DNA from: Prolixibacteraceae bacterium | GTDB lineage: Bacteria > Bacteroidota > Bacteroidia > Bacteroidales > Prolixibacteraceae | Assembly: GCA_021740385.1 (NCBI GenBank) | Contig: JAIOZY010000046.1 | Location: 1 to 39,715, forward strand | Length of the DNA: 39,715 nucleotides | Reading direction: 5' to 3' | Part shown: piece after piece, positions 9,701 to 14,166 of the stretch | How the letters are laid out: every line of letters starts with the position of its first letter | Numbering within the stretch: position 1 is the stretch's first letter | Translations under genes and position numbers: made by a program | Notes under the pieces: model-generated | Told to the model about the DNA's origin: nothing | The model's database searches: none | What the model saw: the letters and a program-made list of their open reading frames with translations, nothing else

Positions 9701-10425
9701 CTTCACCCACAGGGAGTTCTGCTGCCCTGAGCAATGACGACGATAACAAGCCAACATTGCACACCGATTTACCCGGTGAATACATTGTTGAACTAACCGT
9801 TTCGGACGGGATTAACAACAGCGCACCCGACCAGGTGGTTGTTACAGCCGTTGAAAACAGTGAACCGGTTGCCGATGCCGGCTCCGACATAACCATCGAT
9901 GCCGGCCTGCCTGTTTCGCTCGATGGTAATTCTTCGCACGACCCCGACGGATCGGTGATCACCTTTTTCTGGTCGTTTGTAAGCAAGCCTTCGGGAAGCA
10001 ATGCCGTACTTTCGGGAAGCACAACGGCATTTCCCTATTTCACTCCCGATGTTTCGGGCCTGTACACCATCCGCCTGCGGGTATCCGACGGTACTTTTAC
10101 CGATACCGACGATATTCAGGTAAACGCCCTCAAAACCGATGCGGCACCTGTTTTTATGCTTAAACGCACACTTAGCGTATACCCCAATCCTTTTGACGGG
10201 GTGTTAACGGTAGATTATTTTACACCCGGAGAACAAACGGTGACTTTTAGTCTACATTCACTTACGGGTGCAAAAATAAAAGCAATTAAAACCCGGTCGG
10301 CCGGGCACAATCGTGAAACACTTGATTTTTCAAATGCAGGACTAAAGAATGGATTGTACATGCTTGTGGCCACACCCGGGCAGGGAAGCCCTGCGCTGGT
10401 GAAGTTGAATTTTATTGAGAGGTAG
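3766..10425 (+). CDS. Giant secreted CotH kinase-like surface protein with T9SS sorting domain
   Basis: I chose ATG 3766 rather than the in-frame TTG at 3760 because the signal peptide (about 1-24, ending NAQ) then begins normally. The product has 2219 residues. Domain order: CBM9/DOMON-like carbohydrate module (26-221); chitobiase C-terminal-type module with YYTLDGSDP (231-319); CotH family (371-799), with RIRGGWSRHGYFRKHAF and a HDNEHT segment whose Asp near 662 is a candidate metal ligand; second chitobiase-like module with KYTLDGNDP (826-902); three lamin-tail domains (909-1065, 1071-1215, 1220-1385); putative Ig/He_PIG domain (1404-1470); cadherin-like Ig with NVLDNDTDNDGD (1472-1562); a DNRLRE-like beta domain (1566-1745); four PKD domains (1752-2122); type A T9SS sorting domain starting LSVYPNPF (2129-2219). 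It is therefore exported through the outer membrane and cell-attached, probably for polysaccharide or surface binding. Whether it phosphorylates anything is unknown. Confidence 0.92.
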   Translation: MNKFFSCLAWLGISFLCLNQLNAQTDLQIPSTDITPVIDGVMDEIWDAGNGYALENYLAGDAVSASDLSIHFKTLWDNENLYVLVDVTDDVKINDSGDVWQDDAVEIYIDINNDKQTSYGSDDIQYSFRWNDLSVHSNNGRTDGIQFSVSGSSTGYLLEVRFPWNTLGLDDPEPGEFLGFDVHVHDDDDGSERDTKKSWWATEDQSWSNPSLFATAMLEGEFIFLPRAEKPKISVSRGFYNEPFDVTISSVIEGMDVYYTLDGSDPASSSTAIVANPPVVVHIDPASNENRGKTPAVILRACTHKEGYDFSFPATRTYIFIDEVRNQTEYPGHLWPDGDYVNDQEIDLLMDPRVMDDPEYTNLFDDALREIPSISISTNYENLFDRSTGIYVNAMVARGEEWERPASIELINPDGSKDFQIDAGIRIRGGWSRHGYFRKHAFRLFFRSEYGEGKLEFPLFENEGVKEFDKVDLRCSQNYSWSKGGEEAPYCTFNRDVFSRDAQREMGQPYTRSRYYHLYLNGLYWGLFQSQERSEARYAESYFGDDKDDYDVVKRAGEEGSIEATDGNLDAWREVWDILHDGFSDNENYYKLQGLGTDGKRDPSLNVLVDIDNLIDYMNVIFYTGNFDAPTSAFGNNKSINNFYIIYNRNDPNEGFKFFAHDNEHTLLIDPIGPGHGITEDRVSIGSWTNNYRMEVGSFNQFHPQWLHFKLSENEEYRQRFADRSYKYYYNNGVFTPNRNAERFRARALEIDTAVIAESARWGDVDGWRLYTKNDDWIPIVERTIAEYFPYRTDIVIEQLKDEGLLSSVEIPELSSNSEILIQDKIEASPGFELQITNKNTSGSIKYTLDGNDPRAVGGGISTHAVDGGNRVNLNILQTSIVKARIYNNGYWSALRTLNVAIEHDYDGIQITEIHYHPLDENGKSGSDYEFLELKNIGEEPCNLTAATFIDGIEYTFDTETILNPGEFIVLASTAFSFNQRYGFQPYGEYEGQLNNGGEKVILASPLGDTIVSVDFNDKNEWPSSPDGIGFSLVPETSDPNADWDDGSNWRASSAIHGSPGADDPNSNILKVFVNEILTNSAQPDMDAIELYNPNSVPVDIGGWFLSDDRDEPAKWIIPEGISVPANGYYTFYEGHYSGSTLEYNNDEFGSAFALSSHGEDVCIFSGNGTTLTGYEHSEDFGEIEEGVTLGRHITSTGDEHFVAQSQVTFNAENSYPRVGPVVINKIMYNPESENFEYLELVNTSSEPLELFETGSLVSWKIEGVDFDFPPEITLGTGELVYVVEPTINPDDFRFFMGLGNEVQVFNFAGKLRNEGEEITLWKAAPQYLDSEKVKSPYIRIDRVEYNDKSPWPDADGNGNILSRIGTDLYGNDPANWFASPPGISISKGALANGITHITYEEQLTANGGTPAYTWSIVSGSLPQGLSLDPVTGLITGTPENAGNSSFTVQVEDQTGNQNEKAFSLTVIENSAPVAVNDFDTTIVGINRTTNVLDNDTDNDGDKAFWQVTIVEDPLNGTAMVNNDQTITYAPNLGFTGSDQLTYRITDAVGTSDAVLFIEVEEEVLTGEIEVRIAQTSDDAEENIYSNQFWDASTDLELAYDATVGEDQIIGMRFTNIQIPAGAEISNAWIQFQTDEVSTGDVSLTLFGEASDNPVTFSTANLISARPQTTAQVAWEPGNWSVEGEATVTQRTPDLSTIIAEVTGREGWQEGNSLAIMLTGTGTRTAESYDGDASAAPLLHVEYSTDPGEAEIPVAVLDDNIEAGIDEIVHLDGSLSYSPDGRKLNYHWELTGSPEGSAASISNSNIVNPTITPDLFGEYEISFWVDNGVYQSETISMTVSAINHQPVANAGNDQQQVVGSLIRLNGSRSDDADSDPLVYTWSLTEKPDGSVAEISNPAIVNPTFTADFAGTYRISLVVSDGYENSETDEVVITVSTNEPPVADAGADQSVVAGSNVSLNGNGSSDPEDESLSFAWTLISSPTGSSAALSNDDDNKPTLHTDLPGEYIVELTVSDGINNSAPDQVVVTAVENSEPVADAGSDITIDAGLPVSLDGNSSHDPDGSVITFFWSFVSKPSGSNAVLSGSTTAFPYFTPDVSGLYTIRLRVSDGTFTDTDDIQVNALKTDAAPVFMLKRTLSVYPNPFDGVLTVDYFTPGEQTVTFSLHSLTGAKIKAIKTRSAGHNRETLDFSNAGLKNGLYMLVATPGQGSPALVKLNFIER

Positions 10426-10464
10426 TATCTTTTTTAATATCAAATTATTTCGATTTGGATTTTC

Positions 10465-10562
10465 CCCTCTGTGGTTCTCGGTGATTCCTCTGTGGTTCTC
10501 AGTGTAACTTAAATTTCAAAAATTACACAGAGGAAAACAGGAGAACAACGGAGAACCACGGA
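10465..10562. repeat. Long imperfect inverted repeat (CTCTGTGG family)
   Basis: The left arm repeats CCTCTGTGGTTCTC twice, at about 10466-10500. The right arm, 10525-10562, carries ACACAGAGG and GGAGAACCACGG, the reverse complements. The A/T-rich centre is near 10510-10524. It would fold into an imperfect hairpin of nearly 100 nt. It lies 40 bases after the CotH stop and may end that transcript. Close relative at 13194-13300. Confidence 0.7.
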
Positions 10563-10569
10563 AAAATTG

Positions 10570-10597
10570 GGATACTGGATGCTGAATACTGGATAAA
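10570..10597. repeat. Short GGATRYT heptamer array, 3' side of the S24 gene
   Basis: Four heptamers in a row: GGATACT, GGATGCT, GAATACT, GGATAAA. The same unit is tandemly repeated at 11493-11541, so the XRE-S24 gene is bracketed by copies of the same array. Confidence 0.65.
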
Positions 10598-10701
10598 TTT
10601 CTTGTAACCCATAGGATTTAAGCTATCGGCTATCAACCGTAAGCCATTAATCCTTTGCACAAGTAATGCCTTGAACATCATGCATAATCATCATATAAAT
10701 T

Positions 10702-11472
10702 TTATTCCTCGGATTTCAACCGTTTCAGTTCCTCCTGCATTTTAAACACCATCGACGAGAGTTTTTCCATGTTCATATCGCCGGCTTCGGGCAGTTCAAA
10801 AGTGAGGAAACCGATTGCCTGCCACACTTCAAGCACCTGGCTGACGGGAACGGAGTACGGTTCGTACTCTTCATTGTCCGATTTCAGCAAAAGTGTGCCG
10901 TCATCTTTCACCCGGTTGTACACCCGTTTGTACACGATACCGTCATTGGCCGTGATGATGATGTATGCTTTGCCATTGCGTATACCACTTAACGCCTCAA
11001 CATAGTCGCAAAAAATGTATGCGCCCGGTGGAACGGGCAACATGCTGTCGCCCTTAATCTGGAAAACCCGGTAGGTGCGACCCTGTGAAAGCTCCGAAAC
11101 AGGCAGCGCAAAATGGGGCAGCTCGGCCACGTATTCAGGGTCGGCAAGCCCGGTAAGGTAACCGGCAGCAGCTTTAACCGGCACAATGCAGATGCGCTCT
11201 TCGTTTTGGGCATCAACCACGGTGGTTAACACTTTCAGGTCGGGATTGCCCGCCTGCGGTGGTTCAGCCTCAAGGTTAACCGTTAGCAACCGGTCGATTG
11301 AAATTTCAAACAACAGCGATAACTGTTGTATCACTAATAGCCGGGGCACCGCCCTGCCCTCTTCGTAAGCCCCGATTAACGGGCGTTTTAAGCCCAGCTT
11401 TTCGGCAAGCTGTTCCTGGGTCAGGTTGCTTTTTTTTCGAAGGTAACGGATGTTTTGTTGCAGGTAGATCAT
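10702..11472 (-). CDS. XRE-family repressor with LexA-like S24 self-cleavage domain
   Basis: I placed the start at ATG 11472 (256 residues). Upstream codons stay open only because they run through the heptamer array. Residues 3-65 are an XRE helix-turn-helix (LTQEQLAEKLGLKRPLIGAYEEGR). Residues 95-225 are an S24/LexA-type peptidase: putative Ala103-Gly104 cleavage site in VKAAAGYLTG, nucleophile Ser143 in KGDSMLPVPPG, general-base Lys182 in GIVYKRVY. The tail is a short coiled coil. All catalytic parts are present, so DNA-damage or stress-triggered self-cleavage is plausible. It is divergent from the radical-SAM repair gene at 11823, which suggests that it controls that gene. The alternative is a lone prophage-type repressor, but no phage genes are near. 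Confidence 0.9.
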   Translation of the reverse strand: MIYLQQNIRYLRKKSNLTQEQLAEKLGLKRPLIGAYEEGRAVPRLLVIQQLSLLFEISIDRLLTVNLEAEPPQAGNPDLKVLTTVVDAQNEERICIVPVKAAAGYLTGLADPEYVAELPHFALPVSELSQGRTYRVFQIKGDSMLPVPPGAYIFCDYVEALSGIRNGKAYIIITANDGIVYKRVYNRVKDDGTLLLKSDNEEYEPYSVPVSQVLEVWQAIGFLTFELPEAGDMNMEKLSSMVFKMQEELKRLKSEE

Positions 11473-11492
11473 ATTTCTGGATATTAGATACT

Positions 11493-11541
11493 GGATGCTG
11501 GATACTGGATACTGGATGTTGGATACTGGATGTTGGATGCT
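11493..11541. repeat. Seven tandem GGATRYT heptamers
   Basis: Units in order: GGATGCT, GGATACT, GGATACT, GGATGTT, GGATACT, GGATGTT, GGATGCT, with a degenerate AGATACT before them. The array starts 21 bases upstream of the S24 repressor start codon, so it lies in the leader or promoter of that gene. Copy-number change would alter spacing there. Confidence 0.85.
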
Positions 11542-11549
11542 GGCTTTGC

Positions 11550-11618
11550 CCTCCGTAGCCTCGGCAGAGGAGGGATGTTGGATGCTGGCTTTGCCCTCCG
11601 TAGCCTCGGCGGAAGAGG
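11550..11618. repeat. Two copies of a 24-nt CCTCC/GGAGG hairpin element
   Basis: Copies at 11550-11573 and 11595-11618, 45 bases apart, each preceded by GGATGTTGGATGCTGGCTTT-like sequence. Each has outer arms CCTCC and GGAGG (or AGAGG) and inner arms GCC/GGC. Related copies at 24810-24833 and 24847-24870 have inner arms GCT/AGC, a paired change that keeps the stem. Confidence 0.75.
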
Positions 11619-11671
11619 GATGCTGGATACGCGATATAGTAATGACCAATTCCCCTCCCGTGGTGTGCTTA

Positions 11672-11687
11672 TCCCGGTATGCCGGGA
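11672..11687. repeat. Palindrome TCCCGG-tatg-CCGGGA
   Basis: Perfect six-base arms around a TATG loop. It is a member of the dispersed TCCCG/CGGGA palindrome family of this window. Confidence 0.6.
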
Positions 11688-11754
11688 AGTTAGAGGTGGG
11701 TCAATCCCGGCACTTGAATTTAGATGTTCGATGTTTGCTTGCAGCACAATTTGT

Positions 11755-11787
11755 TAATTATTTTAGCAGTCTTGCTAATTATTTTAG
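11755..11787. promoter_or_regulatory. Operator-like direct repeat before the radical-SAM gene
   Basis: The 12-mer TAATTATTTTAG occurs at 11755-11766 and again at 11776-11787, exactly 21 bases (two helical turns) apart. Each copy has (C/T)TAA-N5-TTAG symmetry. Between them lies the inverted repeat TTAGCA-gtct-TGCTAA (11763-11778). The site is 36-68 bases before the ATG at 11823, over or next to the likely promoter. A dimeric HTH repressor such as the divergent S24 protein is the obvious candidate binder. This is inference. Confidence 0.55.
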
Positions 11788-11797
11788 TAATTTCATG

Positions 11798-11805
11798 TAA
11801 ATTTA
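11798..11805 (+). promoter_or_regulatory. Possible -7 box (TAAATTTA) of the radical-SAM gene
   Basis: TAAATTTA matches TAnnTTTG except for the last base. A TTG at 11772-11774 lies 23 bases upstream, a little far for a -33 element, and falls within the operator-like repeat. Transcription would begin about 10 bases before the ATG at 11823. Confidence 0.3.
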
Positions 11806-11822
11806 CAAAAATATTTAGTGAG

Positions 11823-13136
11823 ATGGATCAGTCAGTTGAAAAAAAGCTAATAATCTTAGCCGATTCGGCCAAATATGATGTTTCGTGTGCATCGAGCGGA
11901 AGCAGCCGGGGCAATGCCAAAAAGGGAATTGGCACCTCGGTAGGATGCGGTATTTGTCACAGTTTTACCGAAGACGGCCGGTGCATCAGCCTGTTGAAAG
12001 TACTGATGACCAACCACTGCATTTACGACTGTGCCTATTGCATAAACCGCCGCAGTAACGACAGGCCAAGAGCCACTTTCACGCCCAAAGAATTATCCGA
12101 TCTTACCGTCGGGTTCTACCGGCGTAATTACATCGAAGGATTATTTTTGAGTTCGGGTGTACTAAAAAACCCCGATTACACCATGGAGCGCATGACACGC
12201 GTGGCAAAAATGCTCCGATTGCAGGAACGTTACAACGGGTACATCCATTTGAAAGCCATTCCCGGGGCCAGTGATGAACTCATTCACGAAGCCGGAATAT
12301 ATGCCGACAGGTTAAGTGTGAACATCGAAATCCCCACCAATCCGGAACTTAAACGGCTTGCCCCCGAAAAAAACCACGCCGATGTTTACAAACCCATGGG
12401 ACAAATACATACGGGCATACTTGAGAGCAAAGAAGAACGCAAGCGCTACCGGAAGGCACCGGCGTTTGCACCGGCCGGACAAAGTACCCAGTTAATTGTT
12501 GGCGCTACCCCCGAAAACGACCAGCAGATTTTATCGCTGGCCACAAACCTGTACCAAAAACAACAACTAAAAAGGGTATATTACTCGGGCTACCTGCCGG
12601 TGAATGAGTACGACCAGCGATTACCAGCCATTAAAACCCCTCCGCTTGTCCGCGAAAACAGGCTGTACCAAAGCGATTGGCTGATGCGCTTTTACCGTTT
12701 CAAGGCCAACGAGATTGTCTCCGATGCACACCCGTTCCTCGATCTCGATGTGGATCCGAAACTGGCTTATGCACTGCGCAATTATCACCTCTACCCCATT
12801 AATGTGAACACGGCCGACTATGAAATGATATTGCGGGTACCGGGCATTGGCGTGCAATCAGCACAGCGTATCATCCAGGCCCGGAGGTTTCGTAACCTCA
12901 GCAGCCATCATTTGAAAAAAATTGGCGTGGTTATGAAACGGGCACAGTATTTCATCACCAACAATGAGTTGCCCGCTGTCTTACACGATATCTCACCCGA
13001 GCACTTAAAACATCAGCTTCTATCGGCTGAAGTAAGAAAACGCAAACCTGTACCCGACGGACAATTAAAACTTTTTGATTTTACTGTTACAAACAAACTG
13101 ATGCAGACAAACAGGGAACGGTTTTTAAGTCAATAA
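11823..13136 (+). CDS. Putative DNA repair/modification radical-SAM protein (TIGR03916 type)
   Basis: I chose ATG 11823 (437 residues) over the ATG at 11724, because the extra 33 residues are a hydrophobic translation of the operator region. The [4Fe-4S]/SAM site is Cys66, Cys70 and Cys73 in CIYDCAYCINR, a CX3CX2C motif. Further conserved cysteines are at 22, 42, 45 and 54 (GCGICHSF then GRC), which may bind a second cluster. Residues about 326-357 (INVNTADYEMILRVPGIG) form a helix-hairpin-helix DNA-binding motif. The family is known only as a putative DNA modification/repair radical-SAM protein that co-occurs with a DUF4130 partner, sometimes fused to a uracil-DNA-glycosylase domain. That partner is next downstream at 13364. 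The biochemical reaction is not known. Confidence 0.9.
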   Translation: MDQSVEKKLIILADSAKYDVSCASSGSSRGNAKKGIGTSVGCGICHSFTEDGRCISLLKVLMTNHCIYDCAYCINRRSNDRPRATFTPKELSDLTVGFYRRNYIEGLFLSSGVLKNPDYTMERMTRVAKMLRLQERYNGYIHLKAIPGASDELIHEAGIYADRLSVNIEIPTNPELKRLAPEKNHADVYKPMGQIHTGILESKEERKRYRKAPAFAPAGQSTQLIVGATPENDQQILSLATNLYQKQQLKRVYYSGYLPVNEYDQRLPAIKTPPLVRENRLYQSDWLMRFYRFKANEIVSDAHPFLDLDVDPKLAYALRNYHLYPINVNTADYEMILRVPGIGVQSAQRIIQARRFRNLSSHHLKKIGVVMKRAQYFITNNELPAVLHDISPEHLKHQLLSAEVRKRKPVPDGQLKLFDFTVTNKLMQTNRERFLSQ

Positions 13137-13193
13137 TACAATAATATACATGTGATAAAACATCTTAGAGATTTAATTTATTGAAACTTTTCT

Positions 13194-13300
13194 TCCTCTG
13201 TGGCTCTCTGTGATTCCTCAGTGGTACTCAGTGTAACCTTAAGATTGGAAAAAATCACACAGAGGTACACGGAGAAGGCACTGAGCACCACAGAGAAAAA
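13194..13300. repeat. Long imperfect inverted repeat (CTCTGTGG family) inside the repair operon
   Basis: The left arm, about 13195-13236, carries CCTCTGTGGCTCTCTGTG and GTGGTACTCAGTGTAA. The right arm, about 13256-13297, carries ACACAGAGG and GAGCACCACAGAG. The arms pair imperfectly around an A/T-rich loop. It separates the radical-SAM gene from its DUF4130 partner, so the joint transcript, if there is one, would contain this hairpin. Confidence 0.7.
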
Positions 13301-13363
13301 CAGGGTGCAGGATATTAGTTTTTGATGTTAAACTGATATTGACCTTATTATTTATGAACGAAA

Positions 13364-14143
13364 ATGATACTATTATACGACAGCAGTTTTGAAGGGTTTC
13401 TTAGTGTGGTATACGATTGCTATGCCGATAAACTGGAACCGGAAGATATTTTTCCGGTGGAACTTTATCAATCACCTATTTTCAGTGAAAAGCGGTATAT
13501 ACCCACACAGTCAGGCCATGCCGACAAGGTTTGGAAAGGCTGGCAAAAGAAGCTGAGCCGAAAGCTGAAACAATTGCCGTTTCAGGCTCACCTTTCAGGC
13601 GAACCGGGCATAGAGATGAAACTACTGCAATTTGCACGGTTTTCGTTCGCCTCGCCGGTACCGGTCGACACCAATTTTGGCGATCAGGCAATCCTTGATA
13701 TCCGAAAAGCAGCGAGGCGTGTAACGCAGGAAGCCATGCGCATGATCCAGTTTGTTCGTTTCCAAAAATCAAACGACCGGATTTATTTTTCCGGCGTAAG
13801 CCCCCGTTACGATGTACTGCCCATGACCCTGTATCATTTTAAAAACCGGTTTGCCGACCAACACTGGTTGGTATACGACATGAAACGCGATTACGGATTT
13901 TACTACAACCTGCATACCATTGAAGAAGTTACCATTAACGAGAAAAACTTCAACATCGGCAATGGCCAATTATCGCCCAATGTTGTTCACGAAGAAGAAG
14001 CATCGTATCAGTCGATGTGGCAGCAATACTATAAAAACATTACCATCAGGGAGCGCCTGAACCTGAAATGCCATAAAAACCACATGCCGAAAAGATACTG
14101 GATTTACCTGACGGAAAAGCGGGGTACAAAAGGCAAATTGTAG
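13364..14143 (+). CDS. DUF4130 'probable DNA metabolism protein' (TIGR03915 type)
   Basis: The 259-residue protein begins MILLYDSSFEGFLSVVYDCY, the signature opening of the TIGR03915/DUF4130 family. It continues with VTQEAMRMIQFVRF and FADQHWLVYDMKRDYG, segments typical of the family. The C-terminus has KCHKNHMPKRYWIYLTEK. In some bacteria this domain is fused to a uracil-DNA-glycosylase domain. Here the protein ends after DUF4130, so the glycosylase activity, if needed, must come from elsewhere. It is the second gene of the radical-SAM repair pair, 227 bases downstream with a hairpin repeat between. Function in DNA repair is inferred from this recurring partnership. Confidence 0.88.
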   Translation: MILLYDSSFEGFLSVVYDCYADKLEPEDIFPVELYQSPIFSEKRYIPTQSGHADKVWKGWQKKLSRKLKQLPFQAHLSGEPGIEMKLLQFARFSFASPVPVDTNFGDQAILDIRKAARRVTQEAMRMIQFVRFQKSNDRIYFSGVSPRYDVLPMTLYHFKNRFADQHWLVYDMKRDYGFYYNLHTIEEVTINEKNFNIGNGQLSPNVVHEEEASYQSMWQQYYKNITIRERLNLKCHKNHMPKRYWIYLTEKRGTKGKL

Positions 14144-14166
14144 TAGCCGTAGCAAACATGACCGCA

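Larger units (their letters stand above)
11473..11822. other. Repeat-filled divergent intergenic region
   Basis: 350 bases between the S24 repressor and the radical-SAM gene. From left to right it holds a heptamer array (11493-11541), two copies of a CCTCC/GGAGG hairpin element (11550-11618), a TCCCGG/CCGGGA palindrome (11672-11687) and an operator-like direct repeat (11755-11787) just before the radical-SAM start. I see no gene here. Open frames in this stretch are repeat artefacts. Confidence 0.7.

Noticed and set aside
4058-10022. Many open frames within the CotH gene on other frames and strand
   Set aside because: They have no family resemblance or start signals and lie wholly inside a clearly coding 6.7-kb gene.
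11473-11649. N-terminal extension of the S24 repressor by 59 codons
   Set aside because: The extra codons translate the heptamer and hairpin repeats; the XRE domain starts at the ATG at 11472.
11724-11822. Hydrophobic N-terminal extension of the radical-SAM protein
   Set aside because: It would read through the operator-like repeat and the likely promoter; family resemblance begins after ATG 11823.
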